Positions 19,125-32,564 of a DNA stretch of 64,000 nucleotides are shown piece by piece. Position 1 is the stretch's first letter; the number at the start of each line of letters is the position of its first letter. The position numbers and the translations under genes were made by a program. The DNA is from Streptomyces lydicus (GTDB lineage: Bacteria > Actinomycetota > Actinomycetes > Streptomycetales > Streptomycetaceae): positions 62,001 through 126,000 of the forward strand of contig NZ_JNZA01000008.1 in the NCBI RefSeq assembly GCF_000717345.1. The letters are read 5' to 3'. The notes beneath the pieces were generated by a model, which had not been told where the DNA came from, searched no databases, and was given only the letters and a program-made list of their open reading frames with translations.

Positions 19125-19388
19125 CACGTAGGGCCGAGATAAAAGCCCTCATGCGGGCCTGCTATCGTCCGGTGCCAACTGCGGCACAGATGGCGCAGGC
19201 GGCTGAGCTCCCGAGTCCCACTCGATGGAACGGGCAGTTCTCGCGGCCGATGCCTGTGATCCGGCCCGGCCCAGCGCCAGCCGGCCGCCCCCAAATCCGT
19301 AAGACCAGTCCAGTGCCGCTCCGTGGCTCAACGCCGCGCCGACACAACGAGGTTGCCGTACCCATGCGCCACGCTGAAGGAGCTCGCG

Positions 19389-20198
19389 GTGAGTGCTGAA
19401 ACGATGCTCGCCTTCGAGACCGACTGCCACATCTTTTCCGGGTGCGGCTTTGATGCTCCCGGGCTTCATAACTTCGTCTTCCGGCCGCTCTTCACCATCA
19501 ACGGCTTCGAGTTCAACAAGCCGATGCTGCTGGCCCTGCTCAGCACGGTCGTCGTTGTCGGCTTCTTCTGGGCCGCATTCGGCAAGGCGAAGGTGGTCCC
19601 CGGAAAGCTGCAGATGATCGGCGAGGCGGGCTACGACTTCGTGCGCCGCGGACTCGTCTATGACGCGCTCGGGAAGCGAGAGGGCGACAAGTACGTCCCC
19701 TTCATGGTCTCGCTGTTCTTCTTCGTGTGGATCATGAACCTGTGGTCGATCATTCCGGTCGCCGCCTTCCCGGTCACGTCGGTCATCGCCTTCCCCGTGG
19801 GCCTCGCGGCGATCGTCTACATCCTGTGGGTCTACCTGACCTTCAAGAAGCACGGTTTCGTCGGCGCCCTGAAGAACATCACCGGCTATGACAAGTCGCT
19901 CGGCTGGGTCCTGCCGCTGATCGTGGTCATCGAGTTCCTCTCGAACATGATCATCCGGCCGTTCACCCACGCGGTCCGGCTCTTCGCGAACATGTTCGCG
20001 GGCCACCTGCTGATCCTGATGTTCACCATCGCCAGCTGGTACCTGCTGAACGGCGTCGGCGTCGTCTACGCCGGCGCGTCGTTCCTGATGACCCTCGCGA
20101 TGACGGCCTTCGAGCTCTTCATCCAGGCCGTCCAGGCGTACGTCTTCGTCCTGCTGGCCTGCAACTACGTCCAGGGCGCGCTCGCCGAGCACCACTGA
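19389..20198 (+). CDS. atpB: F0 ATP synthase subunit a
   Basis: Membrane stator subunit that forms the two proton half-channels. The essential arginine is R197 in HAVRLFANMFAGH, which aligns with E. coli R210. Five to six membrane helices are visible, and the C-terminal FIQAVQAYVFVLL segment carries the conserved glutamine and tyrosine. The length is 269 residues. The GTG start follows AAGGAG at 6 nt. An earlier in-frame ATG lacks a ribosome site. The 264-nt gap after atpI is unusually long for this operon. Confidence 0.97.
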   Translation: MSAETMLAFETDCHIFSGCGFDAPGLHNFVFRPLFTINGFEFNKPMLLALLSTVVVVGFFWAAFGKAKVVPGKLQMIGEAGYDFVRRGLVYDALGKREGDKYVPFMVSLFFFVWIMNLWSIIPVAAFPVTSVIAFPVGLAAIVYILWVYLTFKKHGFVGALKNITGYDKSLGWVLPLIVVIEFLSNMIIRPFTHAVRLFANMFAGHLLILMFTIASWYLLNGVGVVYAGASFLMTLAMTAFELFIQAVQAYVFVLLACNYVQGALAEHH

Positions 20199-20274
20199 GC
20201 ACCCCTCTCCCAGCCCCAACAGCTGTCCGGTGGCCAACCCCCACCGGTCCGTGAAATGAGAAGGAAGTAACGGC

Positions 20275-20526
20275 ATGTCCGCTGCTCTCGAGACCGTCAA
20301 CCTCGCCTCCGCGAACGCCTTCACCGGTAGCGCCAGCGCGATCGGCTACGGCCTGGCCGCCATCGGCCCCGGCGTCGGCGTCGGCATCATCTTCGGTAAC
20401 GGCACCCAGGCCCTCGCCCGTCAGCCCGAGGCGGCCGGTCTGATCCGTACCAACCAGATCATGGGTTTCGCCTTCTGTGAGGCGCTCGCCCTCATCGGCA
20501 TCGTCATGGGCTTCGTTTTCAAGTAA
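20275..20526 (+). CDS. atpE: F0 ATP synthase subunit c
   Basis: Proteolipid of the rotating ring. The 83-residue hairpin has two membrane helices joined by the polar loop ARQPE (residues 48-52). The proton-binding carboxylate is E69 in FCEALALIG, and the first helix carries GPGVGVGIIFG. The carboxylate is Glu rather than the Asp of E. coli, the usual actinobacterial state. GAAGGAAG precedes the ATG. Confidence 0.98.
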   Translation: MSAALETVNLASANAFTGSASAIGYGLAAIGPGVGVGIIFGNGTQALARQPEAAGLIRTNQIMGFAFCEALALIGIVMGFVFK

Positions 20527-20565
20527 ACGAAACCTTCGACATCCATTCAGACGGAAGGCACTGAT

Positions 20566-21120
20566 GTGAACGCCCTGGTCACCATGGCGGCGGAGGTTCC
20601 CGAGAACCCCCTGATCCCGCCGATTCCAGAGCTGGTCATCGGCCTGATCGCTTTCTTCATCGTCTTCGGCATCCTCGCCAAGAAGCTCCTCCCGAACATC
20701 AACAAGGTTCTGGATGAGCGCCGGAAGCTGATCGAAGGCCGGATGGAAGAAGCCGAATCGCTTCAGGCCGAGGCTCAGCAGGTCCTCGCGGACTACCGGG
20801 CCCAGCTGGCCGACGCCCGCCACGAGGCCGCGCGGCTGCGCCAGGAGGCGCAGGAGCAGGGCGCGACCCTCATCGCGGAGATGCGCACCGAGGGCCAGCG
20901 GCAGCGTGAGGAGATCATCGCTGCCGGTCACGCCCAGATCGAGGCGGACCGCAAGGCGGCTGCGCAGGCGCTGCGCCGCGACGTCGGCACCCTCGCCGTC
21001 GAGCTGTCCGGCAAGATCGTCGGAGAGTCGCTGGAGGACGTGTCCCGGCAGAGCCGGACCGTCGACCGGTTCCTCGACGAGCTCGAGGCGGGCGCGACGA
21101 AGGCTGAGGCCGGCCGATGA
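20566..21120 (+). CDS. atpF: F0 ATP synthase subunit b
   Basis: Peripheral stalk subunit. One membrane helix (about residues 22-43) is followed by a long Glu/Arg/Ala-rich coiled coil that reaches F1. The start is GTG with GGAAGG 7 nt upstream, overlapping an out-of-frame ATG-TGA. The stop codon overlaps the atpH ATG by 4 bases (ATGA), which couples translation of b and delta. Confidence 0.97.
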   Translation: MNALVTMAAEVPENPLIPPIPELVIGLIAFFIVFGILAKKLLPNINKVLDERRKLIEGRMEEAESLQAEAQQVLADYRAQLADARHEAARLRQEAQEQGATLIAEMRTEGQRQREEIIAAGHAQIEADRKAAAQALRRDVGTLAVELSGKIVGESLEDVSRQSRTVDRFLDELEAGATKAEAGR

Positions 21121-21932
21121 ACGGAGCGAGCCGCGAGGCACTCGCCTCCGCGCGCGAGCAGCTCGACGCGCTGACGGACAACACCTCCGTCGACGCGACG
21201 ACGCTCGCCGAGGAGCTGGCTGCCGTCACCGCTCTGCTCGACCGCGAGGTGTCGCTGCGTCGGGTCCTGACCGACCCGGCGCAGGGCGCCGAGGCGCGGG
21301 CCGAGCTGGCCGGACGACTGCTCGGCAGCCGGGTCGGCGCCCCGACCGCGGAGCTGGTCGCGGGCATGGTCCGCTCCCGCTGGTCGCGCTCGCGTGACCT
21401 GGCGGACGCGATGGAGGAGCTGGCCTACAGCGCCGACCTCGTCGCGGCCCAGCGTGCCGGCGGGCTCGACGACGTCGAGGACGAGCTGTTCCGGTTCGGC
21501 CGGATCGTCAGCTCCAACCTCGAACTGCGCCGGGCGCTCACCGACCGCAACGCGTCGGTTTCGGCCAAGACGGAGCTGCTGCACTCGCTGCTGGGCGGCC
21601 GGGCCAACCCGGTCACCGAGCGGATCGTGATCCGTCTTGTCGTACAGCCGCGGGGCCGTAGCCTGGAAGCGGGGCTCGACGCCCTCTCCAAGCTGGCGGC
21701 GCACCGCCGGGACCGGATGGTCGCGGTGGTCACCTCCGCGGTGCCCCTCAGTGAAGGACAGCGGGAGCGCCTGAGCGCCACCCTGGCCTCGCTGTACGGA
21801 CGGCAGATCCACCTGAACCTCGACGTGGACCCCGAGGTCCTCGGCGGAGTCCAGGTCCGGATCGGCGACGAGGTCATCAACGGGACCATCGCGGCGCGCC
21901 TCGAAGAGGCGGCGCGGCGGTTGGCCGGCTGA
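21117..21932 (+). CDS. atpH: F1 ATP synthase subunit delta
   Basis: Links the peripheral stalk to F1. At 271 residues it is about 90 longer than the E. coli subunit. The extra N-terminal part is typical of actinobacteria and resembles a b-like helical extension. The conserved delta core ends in the DPEVLGGVQVRIGDEVINGTI segment. The start overlaps the end of atpF. Confidence 0.96.
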   Translation: MNGASREALASAREQLDALTDNTSVDATTLAEELAAVTALLDREVSLRRVLTDPAQGAEARAELAGRLLGSRVGAPTAELVAGMVRSRWSRSRDLADAMEELAYSADLVAAQRAGGLDDVEDELFRFGRIVSSNLELRRALTDRNASVSAKTELLHSLLGGRANPVTERIVIRLVVQPRGRSLEAGLDALSKLAAHRRDRMVAVVTSAVPLSEGQRERLSATLASLYGRQIHLNLDVDPEVLGGVQVRIGDEVINGTIAARLEEAARRLAG

Positions 21933-22146
21933 CCCAGCCACCAACTCAAGAGCTGCACAACCGGCGGTCAGGCGCCGGACCAGCCGGCCGGACCCACAGG
22001 TCCGGCTGCGGTCCGGAGGAAGCCCCGGGGACCAGCACAAGCATGACGGCGGCCCGAGTTGGGCCGTAAGCGGAAAGCCCCTGGGGGACAGCCCCCCAGA
22101 CACCCGCAAGTAACTTCGGGCCCAACAAGGAGAGCAGGGAACCCAG

Positions 22147-23739
<1,593 letters not shown>

Positions 23740-23759
23740 CGACGGAAGGGACCTGATCC

Positions 23760-26128
<2,369 letters not shown>

Positions 26129-26234
26129 CCCGGCACGGTCCCGGGGGCGGCCCTGGCCGCCCCCGGTCCGTACGACCACTAGTATTTGACCCAACATCTG
26201 CCACGCCAGGCAGGTGGAGACCCGAGGAGCCATC

Positions 26235-26618
26235 GTGGCTGAGCTGCACGTCGAGTTGGTCGCCGCGGACCGTCAGGTCTGGTCCGGCGAGGCCAGCCTG
26301 GTCGTCGCGCGCACCTCGTCGGGCGACATCGGCGTCATGCCCGGACACCAGCCGCTGCTCGGCGTGCTGCAGTCGGGCCCGGTGACGATCCGCACGACCG
26401 GGGAAAGCGGGGACGGCACCGTCGTCGCCGCTGTGCACGGCGGCTTCATCTCTTTCGCCGACAACAAGCTGTCCCTGCTCGCAGAGGTGGCCGAGCTGTC
26501 GGACGAGATCGATGTCCAGCGCGCGGAGCGGGCTCTGGAGCGAGCGAAGTCGGAGGCCGACGCGGCCGCCGAGCGCCGCGCCGACGTCCGTCTGCGTGCG
26601 GTGACGGGCGTTCACTGA
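26235..26618 (+). CDS. atpC: F1 ATP synthase subunit epsilon
   Basis: Rotor subunit that couples c-ring and gamma and can inhibit ATP hydrolysis. The N-terminal beta sandwich contains MPGHQPLLGVLQSGPV. The C-terminal helical hairpin is ERALERAKSEADAAAERR. The GTG start has GAGGAG 5 nt upstream. This is the last gene of the operon, and a strong hairpin follows 23 nt after its stop. Confidence 0.97.
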   Translation: MAELHVELVAADRQVWSGEASLVVARTSSGDIGVMPGHQPLLGVLQSGPVTIRTTGESGDGTVVAAVHGGFISFADNKLSLLAEVAELSDEIDVQRAERALERAKSEADAAAERRADVRLRAVTGVH

Positions 26619-26641
26619 GCCCCGTCACCGACGAGATCGAT

Positions 26642-26690
26642 CCTCAGCCGCGGGCTGCCCGGAATTCTCCGGAGCGGCCCGCGGCTGAGG
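26642..26690 (+). terminator. Terminator hairpin of the atp operon
   Basis: A perfect 14-bp stem (CCTCAGCCGCGGGC / GCCCGCGGCTGAGG) encloses a smaller CCGGA/TCCGG hairpin. It lies just after atpC and before the DUF2550 gene. Confidence 0.85.
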
Positions 26691-26760
26691 CAATGCAGGT
26701 GCGTTTCCGTCTCCCGGATCCCGTCCGGGGGCACCCAACGAGGCGAGGAGGTCGGTCGAG

Positions 26761-27204
26761 ATGGTCCTCGCTCTGTCTGTGAGCGGCGCGGTCGTGGTGC
26801 TGGTGCTGCTGGGGCTGTTCGTCTTCGGACTGCGGCGGCGGCTCATCCAGCGGTCCGGCGGCACCTTCGACTGCAGCCTGCGCTGGAACGTCCCGGAGAC
26901 CGAGACCGGCGGCAAGGGCTGGATCTACGGCGTGGCGCGGTACAACGGCGACCGGATCGAGTGGTTCCGGGTCTTCTCGTACGCTCCCCGGCCCCGCCGC
27001 GTCCTGGAGCGCTCGGCCATCGAGGTCCTGGAGCGCCGTACCCCTCAGGGTGAGGAGGAGCTGGCGCTGCTCTCCGACTCCATCGTGCTGGCCTGCCGGC
27101 ACCGCGGCACCCGCCTGGAACTGGCGATGAGCGAGGACGCGCTCACCGGCTTCCTGGCCTGGCTGGAGGCGGCACCGCCCGGCCAACGGGTCAATGTGGC
27201 GTGA
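26761..27204 (+). CDS. DUF2550 family membrane protein
   Basis: A 147-residue protein with one N-terminal membrane helix (about residues 3-24) and then a basic RRRLIQR stop-transfer segment. A cytoplasmic domain follows, containing GGTFDCSLRW and GWIYGVARYNGDRIEWFRVFS. This pattern matches the actinobacterial DUF2550 family, which often sits directly after atpC. Its function is unknown. The predicted domain may resemble a PH-like fold, which is inference. GGAGG before the ATG supports the start. Confidence 0.85.
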   Translation: MVLALSVSGAVVVLVLLGLFVFGLRRRLIQRSGGTFDCSLRWNVPETETGGKGWIYGVARYNGDRIEWFRVFSYAPRPRRVLERSAIEVLERRTPQGEEELALLSDSIVLACRHRGTRLELAMSEDALTGFLAWLEAAPPGQRVNVA

Positions 27205-27617
27205 GTAGCGGAGCTCGGTGGGTCGGGTGCGGCTCGGCGCGCGCACCGGACTGATTCCGGCGATCATTTTCGGCTCCGTACGGCTCGTCGCGGACTCACC
27301 GTGGTGGGCGGCAGCAGGGGCGACGGAGGCTACTCGCCGATGGTGCTCACCCTGCTTGCCATGCCGGTGGCCGGTTGCGCGGCAGTGGCACACAGCGGGG
27401 ACGCCCCGGGGCGTACGCGGCAGCACCCGTGGTGGTGGCGGGTCCCGTAGGGCGGGGGCGAACGGATCCCGTAGGGGGCGGGTGAGCCCCCTGCGGGCCA
27501 CAACGTGCGGGTGGGGAGAAGGTATTCCGGGGGCACCGCAGCATGCCGGAGACCGCCGCAGGGGATCGTCGCGGGGGGGCCGGCATGCCGGGGCACGCAG
27601 GGGTGGTGGTGTGCCCG
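27205..27617. other. Gene-free stretch with a bidirectional hairpin
   Basis: About 410 nt lie between the convergent DUF2550 and response-regulator genes. They hold the hairpin at 27468-27497 and a direct repeat of TCCCGTAGGG-like sequence at 27443 and 27467 (24-nt period). Open frames that cross it run antisense into the regulator and have poor codon use. I see no gene. Confidence 0.5.
27468..27497. terminator. Hairpin between convergent genes
   Basis: CCCGTAGGGGGC and GCCCCCTGCGGG pair over 12 bp, with one T-G wobble and a 6-nt loop. It may serve transcripts from both sides. Confidence 0.5.
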
Positions 27618-28307
27618 TCAGGGGCTGTCGACGCCCAACTCCTGTGCCAGGACGGCGGCCTGGACCCGGCTGCGCAGGTCGAGCTTGGCCAGCAGCCGGC
27701 TGACATGGGTCTTCACGGTGGCCTCCGCCATGGCCAGCCGTAACGCGATATCGGCGTTCGACAGGCCCCGGCCCAGACACCCCAGCACCTCCCGCTCGCG
27801 CGGCGTCAGCGCGTCCAGCACCGCCGGGTCCGGCGCGGCGCCGTCCCGCGCGGGCCGGGCGGCGGTCCGCGGACTGGCGAACTCCGCGATCAGCCGGCGG
27901 GTCACCGCAGGGGCGATCAGCCCCTCGCCGGACGCCACCGTGCGCACCGCGGTCAGCAGCGCGGCCGCATCGCTGTCCTTGAGCAGGAAGCCCGCCGCGC
28001 CCGCCCGCAGTGCCCCGAAGACGTACTCGTCCAGGTCGAAGGTGGTCAGCACCAGCACGTCCGCCAGCTTCTCGGCGACCACCTGCCGGGTTGCGGAGAC
28101 CCCGTCGAGGCGGGGCATCTGGATGTCCATGAGGACGAGGGTGGGGCGCAGCTCGCGGGCGAGCCGCACCGCCTCCTCGCCGTCCTCCGCCTCCCCGACG
28201 ACCTCGATGTCGGGGGCGGAGCGCAGGATGAGCACCAGCCCGGCCCGTACGGCGGACTGGTCCTCGGCGACGAGAACCCGGATCGGCTGCGCGTCGGCGC
28301 CTGTCAT
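27618..28307 (-). CDS. NarL/FixJ-family response regulator
   Basis: Receiver domain at residues 8-125 with D61 as phospho-acceptor (LVLMDIQMP) and the conserved lysine in FLLKDSD. A LuxR-type helix-turn-helix at about residues 165-225 contains LTPREREVLGCLGRGLSNADIA. Its ATG overlaps the stop of the histidine kinase gene by 4 bases (ATGA), so it is the cognate regulator of that kinase. The target genes are unknown. The ABC exporters nearby are candidates by position only. Confidence 0.95.
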   Translation of the reverse strand: MTGADAQPIRVLVAEDQSAVRAGLVLILRSAPDIEVVGEAEDGEEAVRLARELRPTLVLMDIQMPRLDGVSATRQVVAEKLADVLVLTTFDLDEYVFGALRAGAAGFLLKDSDAAALLTAVRTVASGEGLIAPAVTRRLIAEFASPRTAARPARDGAAPDPAVLDALTPREREVLGCLGRGLSNADIALRLAMAEATVKTHVSRLLAKLDLRSRVQAAVLAQELGVDSP

Positions 28308-29575
28308 CGTTGCTCTTCCTCCTCGGCGGCGGGCAGCGCTGCCCGCACCAGCCAGACTCTGCCGGCCGGCCCGCTTACCGGACCGGCCTCGAATGCCCCG
28401 CCCAGCAGGGCGGTGCGCTCCCGCATCCCGACCAGACCGGTGCCGGTGCCCGGTACCCGGGGGCCGGGCCGGTCGGCGAACGGGCTGCGGACGGTGACGG
28501 TGAGCGCGCCTCCGCGCTCGTGCGCGAGCCGCACCCGCACCTCGCCGGGTGCGGCGTGCTTGAGCGCGTTGGTCAGTGACTCCTGGACGATGCGGTACGC
28601 GGCGAGTTCGGCGGGTGCCGTCGGCCGCGGCCCGTCGGTACCGCCGGGGCGCCGGGCGTCGTCCAGGACGAAGGACAGCCCGCTGCTCCCGCCGTGCGCC
28701 CTGGCCTGGCCCAGCAGCGCGTCCAGCCCGTCGAGGGTCGGGGTCGCGGCGGGCTCCTGCGCCCCCTCGGTGGCCTTCGGGTCCCGCAACAGGCCGATGA
28801 GACGCCGCATTTCGGCCAGGCCCTGCACGCTGTTCTCGCGGATCACCCCGAGCGCCTCGCGGGTCGCCGACGGGTCGTCGATGGACTGCGCGGCGGTGGC
28901 GTGGATCGCGATGGCGGACAGGTGGTTGGCGACCATGTCGTGCAGCTCGCGGGCCATCCGGGCGCGTTCGCCGGCCACCGCCTGGGTGCGGTCCCGCTCG
29001 GCCAGCAGCGCGATCTGCTCGGCCCGCAGCCGGGCGGACTCGGCGGCGTCGCGATGGTTACGGATGATCAGGCCGGTCCAGGCCGGCGCGACGGTGAGCA
29101 GCGCGACGCCGATGACGGCCGTCACCACCTGCGGGTTCTGCCACAGCGCGGTCAGCGCGACGGCCGTCACGACCGTCACCAGGACCGAGTGCAGCGGGAT
29201 CCGGCGGGCCGCGGCAGCCGGGCCGTAGAGCACCGCCGCGTAGACCACGTCGGTGAACATCAGGACGGTGGCGACCAGGGTGCCGGTGGTGATGTCCAAC
29301 GCCAGTGCCGGCACCGCGAGGGCCAGCGCGGCCATCGGGGCGGTACGGCGCAGCAGTTCCGCGACGGACATCGCGCCGAGCGCCACCAGCGTGAGCGAGG
29401 GCGGCAGCCCCAGCCGGGCCGGACCGCCGTGCAGATTCATCGTCCAGAGCAGGACTCCGCCGAGCAGCCCGCCGCCCGCGATGAGCACATCGAGTCGGTG
29501 CGGCCGGCCGACGGCGGCGAGGGGTCTGGCGGTCACCCCTCCATCAAACACGGCCTCGGGGCCCGCTGCCTCCAC
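28304..29575 (-). CDS. HisKA_3-type sensor histidine kinase
   Basis: The N-terminal half has five or six membrane segments with almost no extracellular loops, so it probably senses a signal in or at the membrane. The dimerisation and phospho-acceptor helix holds H212 in MARELHDMVANHLSAI. The ATPase domain shows the N-box region ESLTNALKHA and the GTGTGLVGMRERT glycine box. The start is uncertain. GTG 29575 gives 423 residues, and a GTG 24 nt downstream with GAGG near it is equally plausible. It is the first gene of a two-gene operon with the NarL regulator. Confidence 0.92.
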   Translation of the reverse strand: MEAAGPEAVFDGGVTARPLAAVGRPHRLDVLIAGGGLLGGVLLWTMNLHGGPARLGLPPSLTLVALGAMSVAELLRRTAPMAALALAVPALALDITTGTLVATVLMFTDVVYAAVLYGPAAAARRIPLHSVLVTVVTAVALTALWQNPQVVTAVIGVALLTVAPAWTGLIIRNHRDAAESARLRAEQIALLAERDRTQAVAGERARMARELHDMVANHLSAIAIHATAAQSIDDPSATREALGVIRENSVQGLAEMRRLIGLLRDPKATEGAQEPAATPTLDGLDALLGQARAHGGSSGLSFVLDDARRPGGTDGPRPTAPAELAAYRIVQESLTNALKHAAPGEVRVRLAHERGGALTVTVRSPFADRPGPRVPGTGTGLVGMRERTALLGGAFEAGPVSGPAGRVWLVRAALPAAEEEEQR

Positions 29576-29708
29576 GTCCGGGTCATCCCCCCACTTCGCG
29601 CGCTACATCGAAAGATGCAGTCGCGGATCGTCGCGCGCGACGACGATCCGGGCGGGCGCCGCTGGGAGGCTTGGAGTGTTCGGTGGAAAGCCCTGAAAGG
29701 AGACAGCC

Positions 29709-30302
29709 GTGGTCGTCACGCTGATCATCGCCTGCGAGGTCGGCTTCTGGGTGCTGCTGGCGGCCGGCCTGGCGCTGCGCTACCTGGCGCGGATGCGGCG
29801 CACCGGCGCGGCGGTGCTCCTGATGGAGCCGGTACTGGAGCTGGTGCTGCTGATCGTGACCGCGATCGACCTGAAGAACGGGGCGTCCGCCGACTGGAAG
29901 CACGGACTGGCCGCGCTCTACATCGGCTACACGATCGCCTACGGCCACTACACGATCAAGTGGGTCGACGGGCACTTCTCGCACCGCTTCGCGGGCGGCC
30001 CGCCGCCGCCCAAGCCGCCCCGCTACGGCATGGCCCGCGCGAAGCACGAGGGGATGCTCTGGCTGCGTACGGTGCTGTGGGTGGCGATCTCCGCCGCGCT
30101 GCTGCAGATCGCGATCTGGTACGTCGGCGAGGACGGCGACACCGCGTCACTGCGCAGCTGGCAGGCCACGTCGCTGCGCATCCTGATCATCCACGGAGTG
30201 ATCGCGGTGTCCTACCTCATCTGGCAGAAGAAGGACCCCGACCGGGGCCGGGCCCCCGCCCCGGAGGAGACGGCCGGCACCGGCCGCAAGTCCCTGCGCT
30301 GA
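29709..30302 (+). CDS. Conserved integral membrane protein, function unknown
   Basis: A 197-residue protein with five predicted membrane helices (about residues 3-25, 37-58, 68-87, 115-137 and 150-170) and a charged C-terminal tail. A conserved-looking DGHFSHRF and PPKPPRYGMARAKHEGMLWLR loop lies between helices three and four. I do not recognise a functional domain. GAAAGGAGA before GTG 29709 supports the start. It is transcribed away from the kinase pair and ends 11 nt before the convergent cobalamin adenosyltransferase gene. Confidence 0.8.
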   Translation: MVVTLIIACEVGFWVLLAAGLALRYLARMRRTGAAVLLMEPVLELVLLIVTAIDLKNGASADWKHGLAALYIGYTIAYGHYTIKWVDGHFSHRFAGGPPPPKPPRYGMARAKHEGMLWLRTVLWVAISAALLQIAIWYVGEDGDTASLRSWQATSLRILIIHGVIAVSYLIWQKKDPDRGRAPAPEETAGTGRKSLR

Positions 30303-30313
30303 GGACCGCCCGC

Positions 30314-30886
30314 TCAGCGTTCGCCGCCCGGCACCCACAGCACGTCCCCGACCTCCTTGTTGGCCGTCCGCGCGAGGATGAACAGCAGGTCGGAGAGGCG
30401 GTTGAGGTAGGTGGCGGTGAGCGGGTTCATGGTGTCGCCGTGCTCCTCGAAGGCCGCCCAGGTGGAGCGTTCGGCGCGGCGGACGACGGTGCACGCCTGG
30501 TGCAGGAGGGCCGCGCCGGGGGTGCCGCCGGGGAGGATGAAGCTGCGCAGCTTCTCCAGTTCGGCCAGGAAGCGGTCGCAGTCCGCCTCCAGCTTGTCGA
30601 TGTAGCTCTGCTCGACGCGCAGCGGCGGGAACTCCGGGTTCTCCACCACCGGCGTCGACAGGTCGGCGCCGACGTCGAACAGGTCGTTCTGCACCCGCAG
30701 CAGCACCGCGGCGACCTCTTCCGGCAGGGAGCCGAGGGCCATGGCCACGCCGATCGCCGCGTTGGCCTCGTTGGCGTCCGCGTACGCCGCGATCCGCGAA
30801 TCGGTCTTGGCGGTGCGGCTCATGTCGCCCAGGGCGGTGGTGCCCTTGTCGCCCGTGCGGGTGTAGATGCGCGTCAGATTCACCAT
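30314..30886 (-). CDS. PduO-type cob(I)alamin adenosyltransferase
   Basis: Transfers the adenosyl group of ATP to cob(I)alamin and makes the coenzyme B12 used by methylmalonyl-CoA and isobutyryl-CoA mutases. The ATP-binding N-terminus reads TRTGDKGTT (residues 9-17). The helix bundle has the CTVVRRAERSTWAA and YLNRLSDLLFILAR segments typical of the family. At 190 residues it is normal. MeaB and methylmalonyl-CoA epimerase, both tied to B12 enzymes, are encoded later in the window. The ABC permease gene ends 9 nt upstream of its start on the same strand. Confidence 0.95.
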   Translation of the reverse strand: MVNLTRIYTRTGDKGTTALGDMSRTAKTDSRIAAYADANEANAAIGVAMALGSLPEEVAAVLLRVQNDLFDVGADLSTPVVENPEFPPLRVEQSYIDKLEADCDRFLAELEKLRSFILPGGTPGAALLHQACTVVRRAERSTWAAFEEHGDTMNPLTATYLNRLSDLLFILARTANKEVGDVLWVPGGER

Positions 30887-30895
30887 GGGGCGAGC

Positions 30896-31651
30896 CTACG
30901 CCGCGGCCCTCCGGAAGGCCCGGGTGCCGAAGATCACGGACAGTGCGGCGAAGGCGAGCGCCACCAGCACGCCGTACAGCACGGCGGGGGAGGCGTACGC
31001 CCCGACGAACGCCGCCCGTACCGCGTCCACGAGGTAGCGGAACGGCATGAAGTGCGACAGCACATCGAGCCACCTGGGCCCCAGCGACATCGGCAGCATC
31101 AGCCCGGACAGCAGCATCGAGGGCATGGTGAGGGCGTTGATGACCGGCCCGAACGCCTGCGGGGTGCTCACCCGCATCGCCAGCGTGTACGACAGCGAGG
31201 CCAGCGCCACGGTCAGCACGGCGACGAACGCGAAGCCGATGAGGATGCCGGGCAGCGGCGCGCGCAGGCCCATCACCAGCGCCGCCCCCACCAGCAGCGC
31301 GGACTGGAGGACGAACAGCAGCGCGTCGCGCAGCACCCGCCCCAGCAGCAGCGCCAGCCGGCTCACCGGAGTCACTCGCATCCGCTCGACGACCCCGTAC
31401 TGCTTCTCGACGATGATGCCGAATCCGCAGAACGAGGCGCCGAACAGGGCGAGTTGCAGCAGCAGGCCGGGCACCAGCACCTGCCAGGAGCTGCCTTGCG
31501 AGGACAGCGGCAGATCGGTCAGCAGCGGGCCGAAGAAGAGCAGGTACAGCAGCGGCATCAGCACGCCGAAGAGCATCTGGAGTCTGGAGCGCAGGGTCTG
31601 GCGGGCGTAGCGCCCGAAGATCAGCGCGGTGTCGGAGAGAAGGGCGGACAC
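30896..31651 (-). CDS. ABC-2 type transporter permease
   Basis: A 251-residue, six-helix membrane protein of the DrrB-like ABC-2 class. It contains the GIIVEKQYGVVERMRVTPVSR loop and a C-terminal MPFRYLVDAVRAAF segment. It pairs with the ATPase upstream as a half-exporter. I chose GTG 31651 because AGGAG overlaps the ATPase stop 5 nt upstream and the protein then starts MSALLSDTALIFGRY. Longer in-frame extensions run into the ATPase gene in another frame. Confidence 0.93.
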   Translation of the reverse strand: MSALLSDTALIFGRYARQTLRSRLQMLFGVLMPLLYLLFFGPLLTDLPLSSQGSSWQVLVPGLLLQLALFGASFCGFGIIVEKQYGVVERMRVTPVSRLALLLGRVLRDALLFVLQSALLVGAALVMGLRAPLPGILIGFAFVAVLTVALASLSYTLAMRVSTPQAFGPVINALTMPSMLLSGLMLPMSLGPRWLDVLSHFMPFRYLVDAVRAAFVGAYASPAVLYGVLVALAFAALSVIFGTRAFRRAAA

Positions 31652-31659
31652 AAGGGCTC

Positions 31660-32484
<825 letters not shown>

Positions 32485-32564
32485 GCCGACAGAAAAGCAG
32501 AGGGACTTAAAAATTGCAATGCCTCCAAAATTTCATGGTGCCCACCGAAGGGTAGGGTGAGGGC
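32485..32564. promoter_or_regulatory. Divergent promoter/operator between ABC exporter and tetR
   Basis: This 80-nt gap is strikingly AT-rich for the window and has the 8-bp palindrome ATTGCAAT at 32513-32520 and an AAAATTT run. TAGGGT at 32553 lies 6 nt before the TetR ATG, implying a leaderless transcript. A TetR dimer bound here could control both directions. Confidence 0.55.

Noticed and set aside
22060..22105. Hairpin before atpA considered as an operon terminator
   Set aside because: The GGGGGAC/CCCCC stem is short and inside an operon whose genes must be co-expressed. It is more likely a local structure that tunes subunit ratio.
27218..27703. 161-codon open frame after the DUF2550 gene
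   Set aside because: It overlaps the response regulator antisense and reads as Gly/Arg/Trp noise over a hairpin region.
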